Source: CAILUG01 sp038125665
GTDB taxonomy: Bacteria > Pseudomonadota > Gammaproteobacteria > Pseudomonadales > Pseudohongiellaceae
DNA length: 64,000 nucleotides
Assembly: GCA_038125665.1 (NCBI GenBank)
Contig: JAYPEI010000002.1
Span: 186,001-250,000 of the forward strand
Reading direction: 5' to 3'
A program made the translations under genes and the position numbers. Shown one piece after another: positions 37,798 to 46,852 of this stretch. Within the stretch, counting starts at the first letter, position 1. Each line of letters begins with the position of its first letter. Below the pieces are notes generated by a model, which saw nothing but the letters and a program-made list of their open reading frames with translations, searched no databases and had not been told where the DNA came from.

Positions 37798-39612
37798 TTA
37801 CTGCTCCAAAGGTGGCACATCTAATGGAGGGAGTTCGTTGGTTGGCTCTGACTGAAAGTGCGTATGCAGTTTCTGTAGAGTTGCCGCTTTCAATTTTAGC
37901 TGCTGTTGTTGCTGTGTCAGTCCTGTAAGAAGCTCCTTGAATTCATGGGCAAATCCTTCTTTGGGGGTAATCAGCTCTCGGCTCAGCACTTGAGTTAACT
38001 GTTCGCTATAGTCAGTGGAATACAGACGTCCCATTAATTCGTGAGGGGAGGCATCTGGGCTAGAACGAGCTATTTCAATAACCTTAAGCAGCAAGAGGAG
38101 GTCTCTTGTTTGATATTGTTGAAAATCTTCCGGAAGTTCTACCTCTCTAAGTATAGAAGGCTGACGTATGAGTAGGTTCACCATGCGCATAGCAACACTG
38201 ATAGTTTGCGGACGAGAGTTACGTTTTGACTGCTGTGGTAGGGAATTTCTCGAAAGAGTATTAGGTTTTTCAATGTAAGCTGGGGAGTTGGTCAAGTTTG
38301 CTGGGGGGGAAGCTAGTAAGTCATAACGGCTTACCCCTGTGAGCCTGCCTAGTTCGTCTAGCATTAGCTTGGAAAATACTCCCTCAGGAAGTTTTTGCAA
38401 CAGTGGTTTAGCAGCACTGGCTAGTTGTGCCTTCCCTTCTGGCGAATCCATATCAAGCTTGGAACTCAGAGTTGAAAACAGAAAGTCTGCAAGCCTTGTC
38501 GCCTGTGCAATCTGCGCCTCGAAGGCTTGCCGGCCTATCGTGCGCACATGAGTATCTGGGTCTTGACCATCTGGCAGAAATAAAAATCGTAGTGATCGTC
38601 CATCTTCCATCAGTGGAAGCGCCACTTGTAAGGCGCGCCAAGCTGCCTCGCGGCCGGCATTATCACCATCAAAACAGAACACAATTTCACTTGTTTGTTT
38701 AAAAAGAGTACGCAAGTGTTTTTCACTAGTAGCAGTACCCAGTGTGGCCACAGAGTTGTAGATACTATTCTGCGCTAAGGCAATCACATCCATGTAGCCT
38801 TCAACAAGCAAGTATCTCTCAAACTGACGGCGTTGCTGTTTGGCTTCGTATAGACCATAAAGCTCTTCGCCTTTGCGAAACACTTGTGTTTCAGGGGAAT
38901 TCAGATACTTAGGTTTCTCATCACCCAAGACTCTTCCACCAAAACCGATTACACGCCCACGCACATCTCGTATAGGATAGATAATACGATCCCGAAAACG
39001 GTCATAATGACTATGACGGTTATTTGAAGTATTTTTATCTCTACCGATGACAAGTCCAGCTTCTTCTAACAGTTTTACGGCCTCAGGCGTGCTACCAAAT
39101 TCGCCCATGACGTTTTCCCAACCTGGTGGTGCGTAACCAAGGTTGAAATCACGGGCGATCTCTCCCGTAATTCCTCGTTTTTTAAGATACGAAACAGCAC
39201 GCTCTCTTGCGGGGTGGAGTTTCAATTGCTGTACGTACCACTTATTCACCTTAGCCAGTAATTCAAGTGTGGTGTCGTAACGAGATTTGGATGCCTTAGT
39301 GGCTTTGGTTTCTTCCCTTGGTACTTCTACTCCGGCCAAGCGCGCTAATTCTTCTACGGCATCTGGGAAATCTATGTTTTCATAGGCCATGAGAAAGCCT
39401 AGAGCATTCCCTCCTACGCCGCAGCCAAAGCAGTGGTAGAACTGCTTATCTGGTTGAACGCTGAAGGAAGGAGATTTTTCGTTATGAAAAGGGCATAGCC
39501 CCGAATAGTTTTTGCCAGCCTTGCGTAATTTAACACGACTATCAATAACTTCTAGGATATCCACCCTGTTGAGTAGTTCGTCGATAAATTGTTGAGGAAT
39601 CAATCCGGCCAT
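37798..39612 (-). CDS. dnaG: DNA primase
   Basis: Protein of 604 residues, using the ATG at 39612 (MAGLIPQQFIDELL), which matches the usual primase start; a reading ten residues longer is possible. The zinc-binding domain has CPFHNEKSPSF and FYHCFGCGVGG. The RNA polymerase/TOPRIM core includes ILVEGYMDVIAL-like and FCFDGDNAGREAAWRAL segments. A C-terminal helicase-binding region follows. It makes RNA primers at the replication fork with DnaB. It stands between yqeY and rpoD as in other gammaproteobacteria. Confidence 0.97.
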   Translation of the reverse strand: MAGLIPQQFIDELLNRVDILEVIDSRVKLRKAGKNYSGLCPFHNEKSPSFSVQPDKQFYHCFGCGVGGNALGFLMAYENIDFPDAVEELARLAGVEVPREETKATKASKSRYDTTLELLAKVNKWYVQQLKLHPARERAVSYLKKRGITGEIARDFNLGYAPPGWENVMGEFGSTPEAVKLLEEAGLVIGRDKNTSNNRHSHYDRFRDRIIYPIRDVRGRVIGFGGRVLGDEKPKYLNSPETQVFRKGEELYGLYEAKQQRRQFERYLLVEGYMDVIALAQNSIYNSVATLGTATSEKHLRTLFKQTSEIVFCFDGDNAGREAAWRALQVALPLMEDGRSLRFLFLPDGQDPDTHVRTIGRQAFEAQIAQATRLADFLFSTLSSKLDMDSPEGKAQLASAAKPLLQKLPEGVFSKLMLDELGRLTGVSRYDLLASPPANLTNSPAYIEKPNTLSRNSLPQQSKRNSRPQTISVAMRMVNLLIRQPSILREVELPEDFQQYQTRDLLLLLKVIEIARSSPDASPHELMGRLYSTDYSEQLTQVLSRELITPKEGFAHEFKELLTGLTQQQQQLKLKAATLQKLHTHFQSEPTNELPPLDVPPLEQ

Positions 39613-39701
39613 AGTCACTAAATAATAAGTTATTCGTGGCAACTTAGCACGTTGATAATTTAAGAGAGTATAGATGGGAAAAAATGGACGAAGAGTGAGG
39701 T

Positions 39702-40157
39702 TTAGGGCCCTAAGAGATTCTTAACCAACTTAGAGGCTTCTCCTAGATCACAACGTCCTTGGAGTTGAGGACGTATCAAATTCATTACTGCCCCCATATC
39801 ACGAACAGAGATGGCTCCAGAACTGGCAATGGCAGCTTTGATGATGGCGGTGGTTTCTTCATCTGATAGCTGTTGCGGCATGAAGTCTTGAATTACTTCA
39901 ATTTCCGCCTGTTCTTTGGCGGCTAATTCAGGACGATTGCCGGCTACAAATTGTTTGATAGATTCTCGGCGCTGTTTGACCATTTTATCAAGCAGACTGA
40001 GTGCGCGTTCATCTTCAACATCAATACGCTCATCGACCTCGATACGCTTGAACTCAGAAAGAATTAGCCTAATCGTATTGAGCCGATCCTGTTCACGAGC
40101 CTTCATCGCCTCTTTCATTGCTGAGACGATAGCATTTTTAATGGGGTGGTCGGCCAT
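39702..40157 (-). CDS. yqeY: GatB/YqeY domain protein
   Basis: Protein of 151 residues. It shows the YqeY pattern: LNTIRLILSEFKRIEVDER, LDKMVKQRRESIKQF, an acidic FMPQQLSDEE and a C-terminal VRDMGAVMNLIRPQLQGRCD. The domain resembles the tRNA-binding tail of GatB, but its cellular role is not well defined. It lies 21 bases after rpsU and before dnaG in the conserved operon. Confidence 0.95.
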   Translation of the reverse strand: MADHPIKNAIVSAMKEAMKAREQDRLNTIRLILSEFKRIEVDERIDVEDERALSLLDKMVKQRRESIKQFVAGNRPELAAKEQAEIEVIQDFMPQQLSDEETTAIIKAAIASSGAISVRDMGAVMNLIRPQLQGRCDLGEASKLVKNLLGP

Positions 40158-40178
40158 TGGCGGTTTGAACAGTAAGAA

Positions 40179-40394
40179 CTAGTACAGACGCTGGGTACGA
40201 CGAGTTTCGCGCGAAACTTTTTTTAGATGACGCTTGACTGCAGCAGCAGCTTTGCGCTTACGAATGGTAGTTGGCTTTTCGTAAAATTCACGACGACGGA
40301 CTTCAGCCAGTACACCGGCTTTTTCACAGGAACGCTTAAAACGACGTAAGGCAACGTCGAAAGGTTCATTTTCTTTGATACGCACTACTGGCAT
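40179..40394 (-). CDS. rpsU: Ribosomal protein bS21
   Basis: Protein of 71 residues, beginning PVVRIKENEPFDVALRRFKRSCEKAG after Met and ending in the basic tail KKVSRETRRTQRLY. It is a small-subunit protein located near the anti-Shine-Dalgarno region of 16S rRNA. It is the first gene of the macromolecular-synthesis operon and follows a good promoter. Confidence 0.98.
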   Translation of the reverse strand: MPVVRIKENEPFDVALRRFKRSCEKAGVLAEVRRREFYEKPTTIRKRKAAAAVKRHLKKVSRETRRTQRLY

Positions 40395-40433
40395 AGAGTT
40401 GTTTCCATAACTTGCTGGCTTTGAAGGTGGCGA

Positions 40434-40463
40434 ATTGTATAGGGTTGGCGCTCTAAATGCAAA
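40434..40463 (-). promoter_or_regulatory. Sigma-70 promoter of the rpsU operon
   Basis: On the minus strand TTTGCA, 18 bases and TACAAT form a -35/-10 pair about 40 bases upstream of the rpsU start. The region also overlaps the space before the divergent ammonia-lyase gene. Confidence 0.55.
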
Positions 40464-40508
40464 GCCAGTAGACTGCGCAGCTATAAATAATTGTCTGGAG
40501 CTGAAGTA

Positions 40509-42161
40509 ATGTCAAAAAAGGCCATAATTATTAATGGAGAAGGTCTAAAAATTTCTGCACTGATGGCCATTTCTAGGGCTAAAGCTGAAGTAAAAATTAC
40601 TGAAGATCAATCAGTTAGAGAAAAAGTTGAGGCTTCTAGTGATTTTATCCTTGATGCGGTATCTAAGAACCAACCAATTTATGGGGTTACGTCTGGGTTT
40701 GGCGCAATGGCCTACAAAGCTATCAGCAAAGACCAAGCCGTAGCACTACAAAATAATATTCCATGGTTTCATAAGGTTGGCACAGGTAATCGAATTGCTA
40801 CAAGCGATGTGCGCGCTGCCATCGCTCTGCGTATTAATTCTCATTTACGCGGCGCCTCTGGGATACGTTTGTCTATGGTCGAGCGAATGGCTACTTTCCT
40901 GAATTTAGATGCTGTACCCCATGTTTACGAGTTTTGCTCTATTGGTGCCAGCGGGGATTTGTCGCCACTGTCTTACATCACGGCTTGCTTAATCGGTTTA
41001 GATGATGGTTGGAAGTTGGATTACCAAGGTCAAACTATAGGTGCTCGAACATTTGTCGACAAAATAGGCTTGGGTAGAGAAGAGTTGGGTCCGAAAGAAG
41101 GTCTGGCCATGGTGAATGGCACTTCAGTAATGACTGCGATTGCCGCTGGATGTCTTTTTGACATGCATAATTTATTGGGGTTGAGCTTTGGTGCTCATGC
41201 ATTATTGTTCCAAGGTATGTCTGCAACCAACCAAAGTTTTCATCCCTTTATTCATGATCACAAACCGCTGAATGGACAAAAAGTTGCAGCGTCAGTGATG
41301 CTTAAATTACTGAAAGGGTCAGCACTAATCGCCGATGAGTTGGATGGTCAGCATGAATTCCGTGGTGGCGATGAACCGATACAAGACCGCTATTCTTTGC
41401 GCTGTTTGCCTCAGTACATGGGGCCGATAGTCGATGGTATTCGTCAGATTACCGCACAAGTAGAGATTGAAATGAATTCCGCCACAGATAACCCTCTTGT
41501 TGATCAAGTTCGTGGGCACACATATCACGGGGGTAACTTCCTTGGGCAGTATATTGGCGTGGGAATGGATCAGCTACGCTATCATATGGCACTTCTCGCT
41601 AAACATCTTGATATTCAAATCGCAATGGCAGCTACACCTGCATTTTCAAATGGATTACCAGCTATGCTAGTTGGCAACCCAGAACGATCATTCAACGGTG
41701 GGCTTCAGTCTCTGCAAATCTGTGGTAATTGCATCATGCCGCAATTGATGTTCTATGGTAATTCTCTCGTGTCACATTACCCAAGTCATGCAGAGGGATT
41801 TAATCAAAACATTAATTCTCAGGGTTATGGCTCTGCCAATCTCACCCGCCGAGCTGTCGAAATTTTTCAACATTACATAGCAATTTCTCTCCTATTTGGT
41901 GTGCAGTCTGCCGAGTTACGTACCAAGTTGGATTCAGGACACTTTGATGCCGGCAACACTTTATCGGTAGGCACTAAAGATCTCTACTACACTATTTACT
42001 CAATAATTGGTGCGCAGCAGAGTGCTGAGAAGGCATTAATTCATAACGATGATGAACAGCAAATTGACCAATACCTAGCGGCAATAGTAGATGATCTCCA
42101 AGGGGAGGGAAGATTAGCCAAAACTATGTCAGGCACTGTTGATGAGTTATTACACTTGTAG
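40509..42161 (+). CDS. Aromatic amino acid ammonia-lyase (PAL/HAL family)
   Basis: Protein of 550 residues from ATG 40509, preceded by GGAG; TTG 40491 would add six residues. The MIO-forming triad is in SIGASGDLSPLSY (Ala147-Ser148-Gly149). Other family landmarks are YGVTSGFG (catalytic Tyr59), KEGLAMVNGTSVMT, QDRYSLRCLPQYMGPIVDG and HAEGFNQNINSQGYGSANL. From memory it resembles cyanobacterial phenylalanine ammonia-lyases far more than hutH enzymes. At the specificity pair it reads WFHKVG, that is Phe87-His88, where PALs have Phe-Leu, TALs His-Leu and HALs Ser-His. Deamination of Phe, Tyr or His to an acrylic acid is expected. No hut genes are near. It is divergent from rpsU. Confidence 0.88.
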   Translation: MSKKAIIINGEGLKISALMAISRAKAEVKITEDQSVREKVEASSDFILDAVSKNQPIYGVTSGFGAMAYKAISKDQAVALQNNIPWFHKVGTGNRIATSDVRAAIALRINSHLRGASGIRLSMVERMATFLNLDAVPHVYEFCSIGASGDLSPLSYITACLIGLDDGWKLDYQGQTIGARTFVDKIGLGREELGPKEGLAMVNGTSVMTAIAAGCLFDMHNLLGLSFGAHALLFQGMSATNQSFHPFIHDHKPLNGQKVAASVMLKLLKGSALIADELDGQHEFRGGDEPIQDRYSLRCLPQYMGPIVDGIRQITAQVEIEMNSATDNPLVDQVRGHTYHGGNFLGQYIGVGMDQLRYHMALLAKHLDIQIAMAATPAFSNGLPAMLVGNPERSFNGGLQSLQICGNCIMPQLMFYGNSLVSHYPSHAEGFNQNINSQGYGSANLTRRAVEIFQHYIAISLLFGVQSAELRTKLDSGHFDAGNTLSVGTKDLYYTIYSIIGAQQSAEKALIHNDDEQQIDQYLAAIVDDLQGEGRLAKTMSGTVDELLHL

Positions 42162-42180
42162 GAGAGCGTAATAGGGTAGA

Positions 42181-43899
42181 TTAATCTACTCGCAAGCTTT
42201 GTCCAGGGTGTATGAGGTTAGTGTTTAAACTATTGAGGCGTTTCAGTTGGTCAACACTTTTATTGAAACGTCTGGCAATCATATAAAGATTGTCACCCTT
42301 CTTAACTCGATAAGTGATTACCTTCGCTACGTTACCTTCTAATGTGCGGGCAGCGGAGTGAATTGTGAGTTCTTGATTTGGGAAGATGGTAGACCCTTTA
42401 ATGTCATTGTTTGCTTGAATACTCACGACAGAAACACCAAATTGCTGGGCAATCTTCCCTAGGGTATCTCCAGATTTTACTTTGTAGATTGTGGGGATTA
42501 AATCAATAACACCTTCCTCAACTTGTACGGGCTGGCGTAAGCTGACAGCAAGGAGGGGTTTATCTGGTGTTGACCCTGCCTGTTCAACAAGTTCAAATTC
42601 ATCGGACAAGGGGATAGGGCGATTCACAGAATTGCCAAAAGCAACTGAGCGAAGTGTCTCGCTCAAAATTTCAATGCTTGTTAATTGGGCAGTGCCGGGT
42701 ATCAATAATTCCTGATTGATACGAATTAAGCTGCCTTTGATATTGTTGGCTAGTTGCAGCTCTTTAACCGTAGTGTTATGGGAACGGGCGATAGCCCCAA
42801 GCGTGTCACCGCTTCTCACAATATATTTATCGTGCCCTTTCAGTTCGACAGGTTTTTGCTGTTCAAAATTACCCAAGAAGCGCTCAAAACTATTTCTTGG
42901 TATACGTAATACATAAGCTTGACCATCACCCGGTAATGTTGAGCGTAATAGAGCAGGGTTTAGCTGGCGGATGGTGGGTACGTCAGTACCAGCAAGACTG
43001 GCTGCATCCTCAATAGCCAACATTCCTATAATAGAGATTTCATCGTAAGCTAGTTCCTCTCCGAGGTAATCGACCTCAATACCGTATTGGGTTGGATTCG
43101 AGAGCAGCAAAGCATTAGCAATAAACTTGGGGACGAAGCCTCGTGTTTCTTGTGGAAGATGTGGATAGACATCCCAGTAGGTAGGGTTATCATTTAAATT
43201 GTAGCCAGCGCGTCTGATAGCGCGAGTGATGCAGCGATAACTGCAGTTATATCCTGCAAGAGCTAGGTGCCAACGGCCGTTGTAATCCTGATTTAGTTTT
43301 TTAAGGTGCTTAGCGGCAGCTCGAGTTGATAGTTCAGGATCTCGACGCTCGTCTACCCACTCATCAATGCGTAACCCCTCGCTACGACCAGTGGCTTTCA
43401 TGAACTGCCACATACCAACCGCCCCAGCTCGGCTGGTAATGGTGGGGTTTAGACCACTCTCACCGATTGCAAGATATTTTAGTTCATCAGGCACACCTTC
43501 TTCAGCAAAAATTTTTTCAATCATTGGAAAGTAGATATGGCTTCGTTCCGCCCATATGCGCAGGACAGTACGATTATTTTGCAGCATATTGTTGATGGTT
43601 CGCTCAACAAGACGGTTAGGAGTCATTGGTATAGTGGTGCCTACTACTTCAACAGAGCCTTCATCAAGGCTATCGTTAACTTTAGGCTCCTTTGGTTCGG
43701 TCGAGATAGATTTCTCACTTGCTTTAACAGCGTCTTTAACTAATGAAGAAATCACTGCTTCAGGAGACGACTTGAATTCTAGGCTCTTTTGCTCCGCAAT
43801 GGTGTCTATGCTCTGAAACGTGGCGCAGGAAGACAACACAAAGGTGAGCGTAAGTGCGATGAGAAAGTGATTTTTTTTAACTAGAGAAAACAAAACCAT
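42181..43899 (-). CDS. mltD: Membrane-bound lytic murein transglycosylase D-like lipoprotein
   Basis: Protein of about 572 residues. The signal ends in the lipobox LSSC. The SLT catalytic domain contains AIGESGLNPTITSRAGAVGMWQFM, with the catalytic Glu in GES, and LALAGYNCSYRCITRAI. Three LysM peptidoglycan-binding repeats follow: YIVRSGDTLGAIARSHN, YKVKSGDTLGKIAQQFG and YRVKKGDNLYMIARRFN at the C-terminus. It cleaves glycan strands with formation of 1,6-anhydro ends. A reading nine residues longer (to 43926) is possible; ATG 43899 gives the cleaner signal peptide. It is convergent with the ammonia-lyase gene, 19 bases away. Confidence 0.93.
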   Translation of the reverse strand: MVLFSLVKKNHFLIALTLTFVLSSCATFQSIDTIAEQKSLEFKSSPEAVISSLVKDAVKASEKSISTEPKEPKVNDSLDEGSVEVVGTTIPMTPNRLVERTINNMLQNNRTVLRIWAERSHIYFPMIEKIFAEEGVPDELKYLAIGESGLNPTITSRAGAVGMWQFMKATGRSEGLRIDEWVDERRDPELSTRAAAKHLKKLNQDYNGRWHLALAGYNCSYRCITRAIRRAGYNLNDNPTYWDVYPHLPQETRGFVPKFIANALLLSNPTQYGIEVDYLGEELAYDEISIIGMLAIEDAASLAGTDVPTIRQLNPALLRSTLPGDGQAYVLRIPRNSFERFLGNFEQQKPVELKGHDKYIVRSGDTLGAIARSHNTTVKELQLANNIKGSLIRINQELLIPGTAQLTSIEILSETLRSVAFGNSVNRPIPLSDEFELVEQAGSTPDKPLLAVSLRQPVQVEEGVIDLIPTIYKVKSGDTLGKIAQQFGVSVVSIQANNDIKGSTIFPNQELTIHSAARTLEGNVAKVITYRVKKGDNLYMIARRFNKSVDQLKRLNSLNTNLIHPGQSLRVD

Positions 43900-44007
43900 G
43901 GATAACTTTGAGTGATGTTGGAGCAAGTATTATGCACATCTGTGCCAAAAAGTTAAGTATTTTTAATTTAAAAAAAACTTAACCTACTGAAAGAATTAAA
44001 AATTTCC

Positions 44008-44042
44008 AAAAAAAACGGCAGCCTTAAGGTCAGCTGCCGTTT
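44008..44042 (-). terminator. Strong rho-independent terminator
   Basis: Ten-base-pair stem AAACGGCAGC/GCTGCCGTTT followed on the minus strand by eight T in a row. It ends the transcript coming from the MDR oxidoreductase gene or from a small RNA in between. Confidence 0.9.
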
Positions 44043-44164
44043 AAAATTTGGTGGCCAAGCAGGGAATTCATATTGTCCCGTAGGGTCTTAGGAAAACCAC
44101 GCCCAGCCATTCACTTTGTCCTTTAAGCTGACAGTAAGTTCCCTAAAAAAATTAAAAAAATAAT
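44043..44164 (-). ncRNA. Possible small RNA or structured 3' UTR
   Basis: The roughly 120 bases between the oxidoreductase stop and a strong terminator hold no reading frame. On the minus strand they include GGGAAC, AAGGACA and ACGGGACA, and the segments GACCCTACGGGAC and GGGAC..GAATTCCC could pair. A terminator this strong with such a leader resembles a small RNA gene, but I recognise no known family and saw no clear promoter. Confidence 0.25.
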
Positions 44165-45181
44165 TTAAAGGGAAATCACTACCTTACCAAAATGTTTTTG
44201 GCTGTGCAGATATCCATAGGCAGCCACTGTCTCATCAAGAGAGAAACTCTTATCGATAAATGGTTCTAGCTTGTTGATAGTAATAGCTTTGTTCATATTT
44301 TCAAACATGCGACGGTTTCCAACAAAAATTCCGTGAAGACTACCAGCCTTCAGCATTAGGGTATGCGGGCTAGTATCACCTTCGCGAGTTAGTACGCCAA
44401 TCAAACTTACTTTTCCACCTTGCGCCAAAGCTCGCATTGAACGTGCTACTGTGCCGGCACCTCCCACTTCAACAACAACATCAGCTCCATGACCGGCAGT
44501 CAATCTCATCACTTCTTGGTCCCACTCTGGGATGTCTTTGTAGTTGAGGGTCATATCAGCTCCAAGCTCTTTAGCTCGCTCGAGTTTCTCTGCGGAAGAA
44601 GAAGTAATAATTACTTGCGCGCCAGCCGCTTTAGCAAGAAGCAATGCTTGCAGAGAAACGCCACCTGTACCCAACAAGAGAACAGTTTGGCCTGCTTGCA
44701 GGGGATGTCCTGCCTCCATTAGTGCATTCCATGCTGTCAATCCTGCACAGGGAAGAGTAGCTGCTTGGGCATCAGATAAATGTGCGGGAACAGCCACTGC
44801 ATCATCAGCATTGAAAACGACATATTCCGCTAGAACACCTGGGGTAGAGCCTGCGCCAAGTGCAGCATGAGCCGTGGGATTGGGGATTTCATTGATACAT
44901 TGACGGAAGAAGGTACCTGCAACTCGGTCACCCAACTTAAATCTAGAGATGCCCTCGCCCAAGGCAACTACTTCACCAACTCCATCTGAAAGTGGCACTA
45001 AATCAACTGGTACTGGACCTCCTATATAGACCCCCATCGGGACTGCTAGATCCCGGTAATTAAGAGCTGCCGCTTTAATTTTGACCAGAATTTGACCAGG
45101 ACCTGCCTCTGGCATTGGTAGATCGGTGCTTTGGAGACCCTCCAGTGAGGAGCTGCCTGCTTTAATGACAAATGCTTTCAT
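44165..45181 (-). CDS. MDR-family NAD(P)-dependent alcohol dehydrogenase/quinone oxidoreductase
   Basis: Protein of 338 residues. The N-terminal GroES-like domain has GPGQILVKIKAAALNYRDL, and the nucleotide-binding domain has VLLLGTGGVSLQALLLAKAAGAQVI with a GxGxxS-type turn. PLSDGVGEVVALGEG and AGLTAWNALMEAG match the zinc-independent MDR branch that lacks the Cys/His zinc ligands. Such enzymes reduce enones or quinones or oxidise alcohols with NAD(P). It appears to be a single-gene unit ending at the terminator at 44008-44042. The substrate is unknown. Confidence 0.87.
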   Translation of the reverse strand: MKAFVIKAGSSSLEGLQSTDLPMPEAGPGQILVKIKAAALNYRDLAVPMGVYIGGPVPVDLVPLSDGVGEVVALGEGISRFKLGDRVAGTFFRQCINEIPNPTAHAALGAGSTPGVLAEYVVFNADDAVAVPAHLSDAQAATLPCAGLTAWNALMEAGHPLQAGQTVLLLGTGGVSLQALLLAKAAGAQVIITSSSAEKLERAKELGADMTLNYKDIPEWDQEVMRLTAGHGADVVVEVGGAGTVARSMRALAQGGKVSLIGVLTREGDTSPHTLMLKAGSLHGIFVGNRRMFENMNKAITINKLEPFIDKSFSLDETVAAYGYLHSQKHFGKVVISL

Positions 45182-45328
45182 TTGTAAACCTCAAGTTAAG
45201 ACATATCAATTATTGATGATGATGTTAGCACAGCATAAAGCCAGCCAGTGCAGTTCACTACTAGAGAAATTATAAATGATTAGCCATTCAATGATGACAG
45301 CATGCTCCATCCAAGGCATCCACTGCTG

Positions 45329-45337
45329 TGGTATAAT
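45329..45337 (+). promoter_or_regulatory. Extended -10 promoter before tsaD
   Basis: TGGTATAAT, an extended -10 element (TGn plus consensus TATAAT), lies 95 bases upstream of the tsaD start. No good -35 box is present, as is usual for extended -10 promoters. Confidence 0.45.
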
Positions 45338-45431
45338 TCGCAGATAAATGACGGGGGTGATATCCCAAGATTTCAAATTTCCTACCATTTGTTGACGTGG
45401 TGCGTAAGCAAAAACTTTTTATGAGCTCTTC

Positions 45432-46463
45432 ATGTTAGTTCTTGGAATTGAAAGCTCCTGCGATGAAACCGGATTAGCGCTTTACCATAGCGAAAAGGGA
45501 TTAGTTGCGGAGGTTCTACACTCTCAAATAAGCCTACATCGACCCTATGGTGGTGTCGTGCCTGAATTAGCCTCACGCGACCACATACGCAGGACCGTGC
45601 CCCTAATACGTGAGCTATTTACCAATGCAAGTTGTACATTGAAAGATCTTGACGGGATTGCCTATACAGCTGGGCCTGGGCTCGCGGGTGCTCTGCTTGT
45701 AGGGGCTGCTCTAGCTCGCTCAATGGGCATGGCACTGGCAATTCCTACCGTGGGCATCCATCATATGGAGGGACATCTATTAGCTCCCATGCTGGCAGAC
45801 CCAGCCCCAAGCTACCCTTTTCTTGCATTGTTAGTCTCAGGCGGTCATACGCAATTAGTTCAAGTTGATGGTTTGGGAGCCTATCGACTACTAGGCGAAA
45901 GTGTTGATGATGCAGCAGGTGAAGCTTTTGATAAAGTGGCCAAGATGTTGAATCTTCCATATCCTGGCGGTCCAGAACTGGCTCGACTTGCTTTAAAGGG
46001 AAGACCTGGACGATTTGAATTTACCCGTCCGATGCTGAACCGCCCCGGTCTAGACTTTAGCTTTAGTGGGTTAAAAACAGCTGTGTTAACAGCATTGCAA
46101 GATGTAGAAGCCGTTGGGGAAGTCACTGAACAAGATAAAGCTGACCTCGCCTATGAGTTTCAAAATACTGTTGTCGATACTCTAACAGTTAAGTGTCGGC
46201 GAGCCTTGCGCCAAAGTGGTCTAGATTCTCTCGTTGTGGCAGGTGGAGTAAGCGCCAACACAGCCTTACGCAAGTCTTTACATGAGATGGTAAAAGCAGA
46301 AAATGTACATTTATACTTTCCCCCGCTGGCGTATTGCACCGATAATGGAGCTATGATTGCGTATGCTGGTTGCCAGCGATTGTTGGCTGGCGAAGCAGAT
46401 GATTTAACAATTAAAGCACAGCCACGCTGGAACTTATCTTCACTCTCTGTGCCAACTGAATAA
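45432..46463 (+). CDS. tsaD: tRNA N6-threonylcarbamoyladenosine transferase TsaD
   Basis: Protein of 343 residues. It starts MLVLGIESSCDETGLALY and has the metal-binding HHMEGH, LVSGGHTQLV, SVDDAAGEAFDKVAKML and the C-terminal YCTDNGAMIAYAG. With TsaB and TsaE it puts the threonylcarbamoyl group on A37 of ANN-decoding tRNAs. In relatives it lies beside rpsU; here the ammonia-lyase, mltD and MDR genes lie between. folB and folK follow on the same strand. Confidence 0.97.
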   Translation: MLVLGIESSCDETGLALYHSEKGLVAEVLHSQISLHRPYGGVVPELASRDHIRRTVPLIRELFTNASCTLKDLDGIAYTAGPGLAGALLVGAALARSMGMALAIPTVGIHHMEGHLLAPMLADPAPSYPFLALLVSGGHTQLVQVDGLGAYRLLGESVDDAAGEAFDKVAKMLNLPYPGGPELARLALKGRPGRFEFTRPMLNRPGLDFSFSGLKTAVLTALQDVEAVGEVTEQDKADLAYEFQNTVVDTLTVKCRRALRQSGLDSLVVAGGVSANTALRKSLHEMVKAENVHLYFPPLAYCTDNGAMIAYAGCQRLLAGEADDLTIKAQPRWNLSSLSVPTE

Positions 46464-46483
46464 GATAAAACTGGAGTTGACCC

Positions 46484-46852
46484 TTGGATATCGTGTACAT
46501 CCGCGGCCTAGAAGTAAAAACTGTGATTGGTGTTTATGACTGGGAACGCGAAATTAAACAGCCTATCTCAGTCGATTTGGATATGGCTGCAGACTTCACT
46601 AAAGCTGCACAAACTGATGAGCACGAATTCGTTCTCGATTATAAAATTGTTTGTGTCCGTATCGCAGAATTGATCGAAAAAACAGATATTAAGTTGTTGG
46701 AAGCTATGGCTGAAATTATTGCTAAAGTGATACAAGATGAGTTTAAAGTTGCTTGGGTGAGAGTCAAAATTAGCAAGCCAGCAGCCATTACTGGAGCAAA
46801 AGATGTTGGAGTCATCATCGAAAGAGGCGGTCCCCGCCCATCGGCAGCGTGA
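46484..46852 (+). CDS. folB: Dihydroneopterin aldolase
   Basis: Protein of 122 residues with MDIVYIRGLEVKTVIGVYDWER, the typical FolB beginning, and the C-terminal VRVKISKPAAITGAKDVGVIIERG. It cleaves dihydroneopterin to 6-hydroxymethyl-dihydropterin in folate synthesis. The start is the rare codon TTG at 46484, well supported by GGAG eight bases before it and by the family alignment. It lies 20 bases after tsaD, and its stop overlaps the GTG start of folK. Confidence 0.95.
   Translation: MDIVYIRGLEVKTVIGVYDWEREIKQPISVDLDMAADFTKAAQTDEHEFVLDYKIVCVRIAELIEKTDIKLLEAMAEIIAKVIQDEFKVAWVRVKISKPAAITGAKDVGVIIERGGPRPSAA

Noticed and set aside
45206..45388. 60-codon minus-strand frame before tsaD
   Set aside because: It overlaps the probable tsaD promoter, lacks a ribosome site and resembles no family.
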